Source: Deltaproteobacteria bacterium RIFCSPHIGHO2_02_FULL_40_28 (lineage in GTDB: Bacteria > UBA10199 > 2-12-FULL-40-28). Taken from it: a stretch of DNA of 21,840 bases. The stretch spans positions 1 through 21,840 of the forward strand of contig MGRJ01000021.1 in assembly GCA_001798135.1 (NCBI GenBank), read 5' to 3'. The notes under the pieces were generated by a model. The model saw only the letters and a program-made list of their open reading frames with translations. It ran no database searches and was not told the DNA's origin. This document shows positions 15,892 through 21,840 of the stretch, in pieces. How positions within the stretch are numbered: the first letter of the stretch is position 1; each line of letters begins with the position of its first letter. Made by a program: the position numbers and the translations under genes.

Positions 15892-17094
15892 TTAAGAATA
15901 AATATCAATATCAACTAAGATAGGATCATGATCCGAAATAGGAGTTCCATTTTTACAAACAAGATTATGATAAACTTTGGGCGAAAGCGCTCCCAAATCA
16001 GAATGCGCGGGTTTAACCCATTTTCCTGCAAACCAATCGAGCTTCAAAGAACATTTTCCACCATGTCGTTTTAAAGTTTCTTCCATCACACGCCGGCACC
16101 ACTCTGGAACCACTTCCCTTACTAAATGATTTTGTTTTATGTCTTCAATAGAATAATGAAGGGTACCCTGACCTATTTCATTAAAATGTTCATAGTCAAA
16201 ACCATAATCCTTAAATACTTTAAATAAAAAACGATCAAAATAACGATCGGGATAGGGATAATGGTTTGCTATCACATGATCTACACCTCGAAAAACTTTA
16301 TTCCAAAAACCAAAAAAAGCAAATAAGGCATGTCTTGCATTATAACTTGATGTGTTCAAATCCCCCCCCAGAACAAGAGGATGACGCCCTTCTGCAAGAA
16401 AAGAAAGAATACTTTTGAGTTGAGCTGCCCTTTGCCTTTGCGAAGAATGGGCATCTAAATGCGCAGCAACCCCGGTTACTTTTCTAAAAGGAAATTCAAT
16501 TTCACAAACCAGGGCTTTTTGACAGCCAAGCCTTTTTTCCTTCCCTCTCATTTTATCAATGGCATTTTTTAAGGGCTGGGTTCTTAAGTTATGAAGAGGA
16601 TATCGTGATAAAATAGCATTACCATGAAGACCCAGTTCATTTTCTCCTTCATAATGTCCCTCGGCTAGGTTGCCCTTACATAAATTAAGATAAGAAGTAG
16701 CAAAAAAATAATTCATTTTAAGTTCACGGGCCAACTCACGCGCAATATTTACATTACGTGTTCTCGCCATGCCAATATCAGTTTCAACCAGGTAAATAAC
16801 ATCAGCACGGGAGAGATCCGGGTGAGTTTTAAAAACATGGACCACATCGTTAAAATTAATTCCTCTTTCAATATTCCAAGTTACAAAACGATAAAATTTT
16901 TTTCTTTCATAAGGTACTCTCAGAGAAAATTGATCTGCCTCCATCCCATTAACAACCAACAAAATTTGATCCTTGAGACTTTTAAAAAGGGCAGATTTTA
17001 AAAGAGATTTTGTAGAGGTATATTTCTGAAGCTCATCTTTATAAGCATTAAGATGATGTTCGATTAAAGGATAAGTTTGGGGAATAGCAGTCAT
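15892..17094 (-). CDS. Endonuclease/exonuclease/phosphatase (EEP) superfamily phosphoesterase
   Basis: A 400-residue protein with the metal-dependent DNase I-like fold and all core residues: TWNIERG with Asn74 and Glu76, LVETD with Glu104, HLDAHSS (212-218), GGDLNT with Asp245 and Asn247 (243-248), and SDHDP with Asp388 and His389. An N-terminal extension of about 65 residues looks helical and is followed by a basic stretch, and an insertion of about 90 residues separates GGDLNT from the end. There is no signal peptide, so it is probably cytoplasmic or membrane-peripheral. The superfamily includes nucleases, inositol phosphatases and sphingomyelinases, and sequence alone does not choose among them. 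It sits 9 nt after the small secreted protein, three genes behind the ceramide genes, and touches surE. Confidence 0.85.
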   Translation of the reverse strand: MTAIPQTYPLIEHHLNAYKDELQKYTSTKSLLKSALFKSLKDQILLVVNGMEADQFSLRVPYERKKFYRFVTWNIERGINFNDVVHVFKTHPDLSRADVIYLVETDIGMARTRNVNIARELARELKMNYFFATSYLNLCKGNLAEGHYEGENELGLHGNAILSRYPLHNLRTQPLKNAIDKMRGKEKRLGCQKALVCEIEFPFRKVTGVAAHLDAHSSQRQRAAQLKSILSFLAEGRHPLVLGGDLNTSSYNARHALFAFFGFWNKVFRGVDHVIANHYPYPDRYFDRFLFKVFKDYGFDYEHFNEIGQGTLHYSIEDIKQNHLVREVVPEWCRRVMEETLKRHGGKCSLKLDWFAGKWVKPAHSDLGALSPKVYHNLVCKNGTPISDHDPILVDIDIYS

Positions 17095-17103
17095 GCAGAA
17101 GCA

Positions 17104-17556
17104 CTACTTAGCATCTCGCAAAGCTTCTTGGCGATAATTTTCGTATCGATTTTTATAGGTACTCTCTTCCTGGGTAGTTATTCCTCCCTTATGAGCATCT
17201 TGCACAACCAAATTAATATCACTGGCTAAACTCCCAGCACCATTATTAGCTACTTCGAAATAAGCATTTAAAGTAGAATCTGATTGATCAAACCAGTACA
17301 ACCAAATTCCCTTAGTTCCTACTTCAGACCCTCTTAAACTTTTAAAAGGGAGGGTCCAAGTTTGACCCGTACGAATTGAAGTAAAATTATAGGAATCGGT
17401 AGATTTATAAATTCTAACTTTGGTCTTAGCTTCGAGAGGAGCATTTCCCTGTTTGTAGATAGCCTGATACTCCCCAGGCGCTACTACCTCCTCGGCCAAA
17501 GCAGGCAAAGTAAAAATTAAAATAAAGAAAACAAACGGTGTGATTTGTTTTTTCAT
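17104..17556 (-). CDS. Small exported protein of unknown function
   Basis: A 150-residue protein that I do not recognise. It begins with a clear Sec signal peptide (basic MKKQ, hydrophobic core, ALA cleavage after residue 21). The mature 129 residues are predicted mostly beta, with aromatic and Gly/Ser-rich stretches such as LYWFDQSDSTLNAYFEV, and end in a charged Tyr/Arg-rich helix, KNRYENYRQEALRDAK. There is no lipobox or Cys, and it is probably periplasmic. It starts 20 nt after cerR and ends 9 nt before the EEP gene, so it is embedded in the ceramide operon. It may be an envelope accessory to sphingolipid handling, but this rests only on position. Confidence 0.75.
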   Translation of the reverse strand: MKKQITPFVFFILIFTLPALAEEVVAPGEYQAIYKQGNAPLEAKTKVRIYKSTDSYNFTSIRTGQTWTLPFKSLRGSEVGTKGIWLYWFDQSDSTLNAYFEVANNGAGSLASDINLVVQDAHKGGITTQEESTYKNRYENYRQEALRDAK

Positions 17557-17576
17557 AAGCCAGTTATATCAAAAAA

Positions 17577-18548
17577 CTAAGACTTAAGCCAACCCTTATT
17601 TTCATACCAAGCTTTAGTTTGAGTTAAGCCAAAATCAAGCCCTATGGGGTTTTTATTAAAAAACTTCTGACTCCCCTCTTCCGCAATACAAAACCAATAG
17701 TTTTGTTTCATTTCAGCAAATTTATCTCTCGTAAACAAAGAGGGTCTCCGTGCTAGCTTTCCAAAAAATTCTACAATCCTGCAAAGAGCACTTATAAACC
17801 AAAGTGGAAAAAAAATAGGTTTAATTTTTCTTCCATAAAGCTTGCTTCCCAAATTTAAAAATTCATCTAAGGTATAACCCCCATGACCATCCTCTGGATG
17901 AAAAATTTGCCCATGATGTGGGGGCTCAAGACATAAACGAGAAAGAAACCAGGCTAAATCTTCCACATGAATAAAACTCAACTTAAGAGAACGAGAAAAA
18001 ACGGGAAAAAAACCACTTTTAAAAAGTTGAAAAAATCTTAAAGTTTCACGATCAGAAGGACCATACACGATAGGAGGTCTAACAATCACAATAGGAAACG
18101 CTCTCTCCTTACTTAAAAGCATCTCCTCTGCTTCTTTTTTACTTTTGCCATAGTGACTTACCGGACCTATGCCAGAAAAATGATAAGAGTCCGGGTTTGG
18201 ACCTCGAGCAGAAATTGAGGAAACAAAAATAAAAATCTTGGGCTTTAATTTTTCTTCAACGAAGTGGATTAATTGTTCTGTTCCTTGTGAATTAACCAGG
18301 TAAAAATCCTCTGGATGCAGGGCTTTAATTAACCCGCCAATATGAATAACAGCATCTATAGGACAATCAAGACTCACAGAATCAAGTGATTCCAAAGATC
18401 CAGAAACAAGATGAACTCCCTGTGATTTTAGAAAATAAGCTTGGGATAAATTTCGTACTAAAGCATAAACCGTATGGCCTTCAGAAATAAGAAGGGCAGT
18501 GGTATGCCGCCCTACAAAACCAGTAGCACCTGTTAAAAATATATTCAT
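17577..18548 (-). CDS. cerR: Extended SDR oxidoreductase, probable ceramide reductase CerR
   Basis: A 323-residue NAD(P)-dependent epimerase/dehydratase-type protein. The Rossmann motif is TGATGFVG (6-13), and the catalytic set is Ser111/Ser113 in VSSIS with Tyr133 and Lys137 in YGKSK. In Caulobacter the SDR CerR reduces 3-oxo-ceramide, the product of ceramide synthase. Here the gene overlaps the bCerS-like gene by 4 nt (ATGA) and follows an SPT-like gene, so the same step is inferred. SDR sequences alone do not show the substrate, and a sugar-epimerase or steroid-dehydrogenase-like role remains possible if considered in isolation. The C-terminal region is hydrophobic near residues 220-245 and may touch the membrane. 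Confidence 0.78.
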   Translation of the reverse strand: MNIFLTGATGFVGRHTTALLISEGHTVYALVRNLSQAYFLKSQGVHLVSGSLESLDSVSLDCPIDAVIHIGGLIKALHPEDFYLVNSQGTEQLIHFVEEKLKPKIFIFVSSISARGPNPDSYHFSGIGPVSHYGKSKKEAEEMLLSKERAFPIVIVRPPIVYGPSDRETLRFFQLFKSGFFPVFSRSLKLSFIHVEDLAWFLSRLCLEPPHHGQIFHPEDGHGGYTLDEFLNLGSKLYGRKIKPIFFPLWFISALCRIVEFFGKLARRPSLFTRDKFAEMKQNYWFCIAEEGSQKFFNKNPIGLDFGLTQTKAWYENKGWLKS

Positions 18549-19672
18549 GCTATATGCTTTTCAAAAACACGGTATTTTTTATAAGGCACCCCGCCCATTA
18601 AAGAAATACCATGATTAATCTTTTCGTTATCTTCCAAAGTCCAAGAAAGTTCTCCTCCATGATAAGCTAACTTCACACCTCTTTGATGCATTTCGGTATA
18701 GAGAAGAACACTTAAACCATTTAAAACATCGTGGCGAAATTCTTTTTTAATTCCTAGAAGACACAGTCTGGCGCTTTTTATCTTTTTGGTTTTAAGACGA
18801 TACAGAAGTTTAAACAATCCAAAGGGAAATAAGTGCCCATTTAAATCTCTAATCACTTCGTGATAATTAGGAATAGAAATCGCAATAGCAGCAGGTACAC
18901 CATTAACTTCAGCAATCAAAGCGATCTCGGGATCTAAAATCATTTTCATATCACGAGCTGCTTTTTTAAGTTCTTCGGAAGTCCAAGGAATAAAACCCCA
19001 ATTGTTTGACCAAGCTGAGTTAAAAACTTCACTAATAATTTTAATTTCTTCTTCCATTTTATTCAAATTTACTTCCCTTATTTTTAAACCTGGATGAACT
19101 TTAACAGCTTCTGCAATTTGCATAGCAACAATGGGCACAGGTTTGTGTGCATCATATTTCCAAGCAATCAGATCTTTAATTTGAGTAAAACCACTCTGCA
19201 CTAAAAGTGATTCATAATAAGGCCAATTATGAGGCATGTAAGGGTATGGAGGGCTATCATAACCCTCAACTAAAAGCCCCACTTCATCATTAATCGATAA
19301 GGTCATAGGCCCCACCATGCGTGTCATTCCTTTTGAAATGAGCCAAGAAGAAGCTGCATCAAAAAGTTCTGAGGCTACTTGGGTACTCTGGATACAATCA
19401 AAAAAACCAAAATGACCTGTTTTTTCTTGATAACGCTGGTTATGCAAAAAATTGATTTGGGCTGATATTCTACCCACCACCCTTCCCTCATTTTTAGCAA
19501 CAAAAAATACAGCCTCACCATGATGAAAAAAAGGATTCTTTTTTACATCCATCATTTCAGAACGTTCTAATCTTAAAGGAGGAACCCAATGGGGATCGTC
19601 TTTATAAAGTGTATAAGGAAAATTAAGAAAGTCTTTTTTGAGTGATTTTGAATTAACAAAAAAAACAGGCAT
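18545..19672 (-). CDS. bcerS: YghO/BcerS-type acyltransferase, probable bacterial ceramide synthase
   Basis: A 375-residue cytoplasmic protein resembling the YghO/BcerS group, which has a GNAT-like fold. Features I recognise are the N-terminal YTLYKDDPHWVPPL, then FFHHGEAVFFVA and GRVVGRISAQIN, typical of this group, MVGPMTLSINDEVGLLVEG, and YMPHNWPYYESLL in the middle. A second GNAT-like half follows (about 200-375). In Caulobacter the family member bCerS acylates 3-ketosphinganine from acyl-CoA to give 3-oxo-ceramide. Here it lies 1 nt after an SPT-like gene and overlaps the SDR gene, which strongly supports the same role. There is no homology to eukaryotic TLC-type ceramide synthases. The assignment rests on family resemblance plus context. 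Confidence 0.8.
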   Translation of the reverse strand: MPVFFVNSKSLKKDFLNFPYTLYKDDPHWVPPLRLERSEMMDVKKNPFFHHGEAVFFVAKNEGRVVGRISAQINFLHNQRYQEKTGHFGFFDCIQSTQVASELFDAASSWLISKGMTRMVGPMTLSINDEVGLLVEGYDSPPYPYMPHNWPYYESLLVQSGFTQIKDLIAWKYDAHKPVPIVAMQIAEAVKVHPGLKIREVNLNKMEEEIKIISEVFNSAWSNNWGFIPWTSEELKKAARDMKMILDPEIALIAEVNGVPAAIAISIPNYHEVIRDLNGHLFPFGLFKLLYRLKTKKIKSARLCLLGIKKEFRHDVLNGLSVLLYTEMHQRGVKLAYHGGELSWTLEDNEKINHGISLMGGVPYKKYRVFEKHIA

Positions 19673-19673
19673 A

Positions 19674-20927
19674 CTACCAATTATGTTTTTTCTTGAGTTC
19701 TGAAAATAATTCTAAAACTTTATCTAAATGGGCTTTGGTGTGCTCGGAAGTAACACTGGTTCTCAGAAGAGATTTGTTTTTAGGCACTCCCGGATAAAGA
19801 ACAGCATTCACATAAACCCCCAAATTTAATAACTCACGCCACAGGTTTAAGGTTAAGAGTTCATCACCCACAAAAACAGGAATAATAGGAGTTTCGGTTA
19901 CTCCTGTATTAAAGCCTAAACGACTGAGATGATCTTTTAAATAGAGTGCATTCGCCCGAACCCGATCAACACGTTCTGGTTCTGCTTGCAAAATTTCAAG
20001 CGCTGCCATTGCTGCTGCTGCAGAAGGTGGAGGCAAGCTAGCTGAAAAAAGAACAGAACGCCCAAAATGTTTGATAAAATCCACCACCTTCGCACTGCCC
20101 ACCACAAAACCACCAACAGAAGCTAATGTTTTACTAAAGGTTCCTGTGATTAAATCTACCTCATTATTTAAACCAAAATAATGGGTGACTCCACGTCCGC
20201 AAGGGCCAATAACTCCTACTCCATGAGCATCATCTACGGTAATACGTGCCCCATATTTTTTACTGATAGAAACAATCTCTGGAAGTTTTGTGAGATCCCC
20301 TTCCATGCTAAAAACACCATCCACCATCACCATCTTTCCACATTCTGGAGGAAGAGAAGCAAGCACACGTTCTAAATCATCAAGGTCGTTATGTTTAAAA
20401 CTTTTAAGTTCACCCTTCCCTAGTCTGGCCGCATCATAAATGCTGGCATGATCTGCTTTATCAATAACAAGATATTCATCCTGATTAATCAGGGCTGAAA
20501 TAACACCTAAGTTGGCTTGATACCCTGTAGAAAAAACCAAACAAGCCTCACGTCCAAAAAAACTGGCTATACCTTCCTCTAGGGTTTCATGTAATTTGTG
20601 AGTGCCGTTTAAGAGACGTGAACCAGTCAAACTAGTGCCAAACTCTTCAATAGCATTCTGGGCAGCCTTACGAACTTGAGGGTGAATCGTTAAACCCAAG
20701 TAGTTATTAGATCCCAGCATAATGACTTCTTTGCCATCCATAATGGCAATGGGGCCTTCGTTTCGATCAATGGTTTGGTAATAGGGATAAAGTCCTAACT
20801 TGCGAAGCATGTCGGCTTCGATAAATCTTTCACATTTAGAAAAAACATCCACATCCCCCTTTGAAAAAAGATCCATGCGACCGTCTAAGCTTACCTGTTC
20901 TTTGATTTTAGCTGATGTTTGTGGCAT
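19674..20927 (-). CDS. spt: Alpha-oxoamine synthase, probable serine palmitoyltransferase
   Basis: A PLP-dependent fold-I enzyme of 417 residues from ATG 20927. Motifs (this numbering) are MLGSNNYLGL (70-79), DKADHASIYDA with the ring-stacking His160, TVDDAHGVG with Asp232 and His235, and GTFSKTLASVGG with the Schiff-base Lys266. KBL, BioF, HemA and SPT share these motifs. The context of bCerS- and CerR-like genes selects SPT, which condenses serine with palmitoyl-CoA to 3-ketosphinganine. The N-terminal DLFSKCxxF-like region before LGLYPYY is also seen in bacterial SPT-like enzymes. The start is uncertain. GTG 20981 has GAGG 8 nt upstream but puts a terminator hairpin inside the gene; ATG 20927 follows the hairpin without a clear ribosome site; ATG 20876 is also possible. 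Confidence 0.85.
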   Translation of the reverse strand: MPQTSAKIKEQVSLDGRMDLFSKGDVDVFSKCERFIEADMLRKLGLYPYYQTIDRNEGPIAIMDGKEVIMLGSNNYLGLTIHPQVRKAAQNAIEEFGTSLTGSRLLNGTHKLHETLEEGIASFFGREACLVFSTGYQANLGVISALINQDEYLVIDKADHASIYDAARLGKGELKSFKHNDLDDLERVLASLPPECGKMVMVDGVFSMEGDLTKLPEIVSISKKYGARITVDDAHGVGVIGPCGRGVTHYFGLNNEVDLITGTFSKTLASVGGFVVGSAKVVDFIKHFGRSVLFSASLPPPSAAAAMAALEILQAEPERVDRVRANALYLKDHLSRLGFNTGVTETPIIPVFVGDELLTLNLWRELLNLGVYVNAVLYPGVPKNKSLLRTSVTSEHTKAHLDKVLELFSELKKKHNW

Positions 20928-20928
20928 A

Positions 20929-20969
20929 ATAAAAAGGGCGTAAGGTGGTTTTTTATCCACTTTACGCCC
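20929..20969 (-). terminator. Intrinsic terminator after the beta-barrel gene
   Basis: The arms are GGGCGTAAGGTGG (20936-20948) and CCACTTTACGCCC (20957-20969), 13 pairs with one G-T wobble, closing an 8-nt loop. On the minus strand the stem is followed by TTTTTAT, so it is a strong Rho-independent terminator for the upstream beta-barrel gene, 33 nt after its stop. The T-run ends 2-3 nt before ATG 20927 of spt, so the hairpin could also act as an attenuator or block spt translation. Confidence 0.85.
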
Positions 20970-21001
20970 GAAGTCAAACACTAAAAAAGCCTCAATTTTA
21001 T

Positions 21002-21661
21002 CTAGAAATGTACTCCAACAGCAGCCATAACTGAAATTTGATAATCAAAACCACCACTCAGGATGGTGGTATCAACTCCTGCAATCACTTTTTTGTACTC
21101 TTGGAGAAAAACCAAATCATTTGAAAGATCCAAACCTAAGTAAAGTGCCTTGTAATCAACTTCTAAACCACCACCTAAGCCAAAACCATAACCCCAAGCC
21201 CCTACCTTATCATCATCATTAGGAGCATTCACAAAAAGAGCATGAGCTAACCCACCTGCTTTGGCATAGGGATAAATCTTCCAACTGCGATCCTTATTAA
21301 AATCCGAGTACTGAGTAGTCAAAAAGCTATACTTACCGTTTAACCTTACCGTTAAGGCATGCTCTCTACCAGTACCACTGGGTGTATTTCCTGTTTTAGT
21401 GGAATAAGAAAACTGGAGTTCTGGCGCAATCCAGTCAGTGATATTATGCCCATAAGTAAAACCATAACCCAACTCGATATCATTACCAAACTCGGTCCCT
21501 GTTCTGTCATTGGTATCATGGGATAAATCCATAAAACCAACCATTGAGTAAATATAAGACCCTTTATGATTTTCTAGATCTGTGGCTAAAAGTTTTCCTG
21601 AAAAGCCAAACACGATCAGAAACATCACAAAAGTTTTAAAAAAATAACATCTTTTTTCCAT
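21002..21661 (-). CDS. Outer-membrane beta-barrel protein
   Basis: A 219-residue exported protein. The signal peptide covers about 1-26 (cleavage after LLA), and the mature chain of about 193 residues has alternating polar/hydrophobic beta strands rich in Tyr, Gly and aromatic residues, such as YSMVGFMDLS and WGYGFGLGGGLEVDY. It ends in Phe, the usual C-terminal signal for outer-membrane insertion by the BAM complex. The size fits an eight-stranded OmpA/OmpX-like or lipid-modifying barrel; no enzymatic motif is evident, so a porin-like, adhesin or structural role is open. ATG 21661 has AGGGGG about 5 nt upstream. It has its own promoter and terminator, so it is a single-gene unit. Confidence 0.85.
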   Translation of the reverse strand: MEKRCYFFKTFVMFLIVFGFSGKLLATDLENHKGSYIYSMVGFMDLSHDTNDRTGTEFGNDIELGYGFTYGHNITDWIAPELQFSYSTKTGNTPSGTGREHALTVRLNGKYSFLTTQYSDFNKDRSWKIYPYAKAGGLAHALFVNAPNDDDKVGAWGYGFGLGGGLEVDYKALYLGLDLSNDLVFLQEYKKVIAGVDTTILSGGFDYQISVMAAVGVHF

Positions 21662-21704
21662 TGTGCCCCCTTTAAATTTTAATACAAATAAAGATAAGGG
21701 CTAG

Positions 21705-21733
21705 ATTTTAAAGATTTTTTTGAAATTGGTCAA
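21705..21733 (-). promoter_or_regulatory. Sigma70-type promoter of the beta-barrel gene
   Basis: On the minus strand TTGACC (21733-21728) is separated by exactly 17 nt from TAAAAT (21710-21705); each matches five of six consensus bases. The predicted start near 21698 leaves a leader of about 37 nt with the AGGGGG ribosome site before ATG 21661. An AATGT-N5-ACATT inverted repeat lies upstream at 21748-21762. Confidence 0.75.
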
Positions 21734-21820
21734 TGAAAATGATAATAAATGTCACAAACATTAGATATGTCCTGGTCATAAACAATTAAAGATGTCCGCT
21801 TTAAGGGGATAGGTAATGTC

Positions 21821-21840
21821 ATGGAGGAATGGATAAACAT
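21821..21840 (+). CDS. Possible start of a divergent plus-strand gene (cut by window edge)
   Basis: ATG 21821 opens MEEWIN and runs to the window edge with no stop. The purine-rich AAGGGGATAGG at 21803-21813 is about 7 nt upstream and could serve as a ribosome site. Only six codons are visible, so the product cannot be named. The other nearby ATG at 21816 hits a stop after six codons. The 21662-21820 interval otherwise holds only the beta-barrel promoter. Confidence 0.3.

Noticed and set aside
1-21840. CRISPR arrays, insertion sequences, phage genes or rRNA
   Set aside because: No spaced direct repeats, transposase or phage-like proteins and no rRNA segments were seen; nearly all DNA is accounted for by housekeeping-type genes.

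Overview
The window is AT-rich bacterial DNA packed with closely spaced or overlapping genes, nearly all on the minus strand. A lipobox on one M16 peptidase and one LysM/M23 protein, a C-terminal-Phe beta-barrel protein, a SurE-Pcm-LytM cluster and a Ser/Thr kinase with the HRDISPHN loop and a PEGA-like tail together point to a Gram-negative, diderm organism. A deltaproteobacterial-type lineage (Bdellovibrionota, Myxococcota or a related candidate phylum) fits best. This placement is inferred from gene content and is not proved.

Layout from left to right. (1) 1-2832, minus: a small ribbon-helix-helix (RHH) regulator, lepA (EF4) and lepB (signal peptidase I, cut by the window edge). They lie behind one strong promoter whose -10 box and start codon are covered by a perfect palindrome. 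(2) 2840-11560, minus: speA (arginine decarboxylase), a PEGA-type Ser/Thr kinase, a catalytic and a non-catalytic M16 peptidase, argS and a SPOR-domain membrane protein. From the kinase onward the genes overlap or almost touch. (3) 11680-13037, plus: a RimB-like retropepsin-fold protease and rimK, divergent from speA. (4) 13057-20927, minus: a likely single long operon of spt, bcerS, cerR, a small exported protein, an EEP-superfamily phosphoesterase, surE, pcm, a LysM/M23 lipoprotein, apt and, just after apt, tRNA-Arg(CCU). (5) 21002-21733, minus: an outer-membrane beta-barrel gene with its own sigma70-type promoter and a strong intrinsic terminator. (6) The last 20 bases may begin a divergent plus-strand gene.

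The most interesting content is the first three genes of the long operon. An alpha-oxoamine synthase, a YghO/BcerS-type GNAT-like protein and an extended SDR match serine palmitoyltransferase, bacterial ceramide synthase and ceramide reductase. They occur in the order of the reactions known from Caulobacter, so the organism probably makes sphingolipids. The two uncharacterised genes that follow, a secreted 150-residue protein and an EEP phosphoesterase of the superfamily that contains sphingomyelinases, are candidates for new steps or accessories. The same transcription unit appears to run on into surE-pcm-LytM, a stress and envelope-maintenance module.

Other points of note are a probably leaderless, auto-repressed RHH-lepA-lepB operon, a tRNA-Arg whose anticodon stem has purine-purine mismatches at both ends, a REP-like palindrome translated as part of a lipoprotein signal peptide, and a terminator hairpin that overlaps the possible 5' coding region of spt. 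Operon limits and functions are read from sequence only; no search was run.
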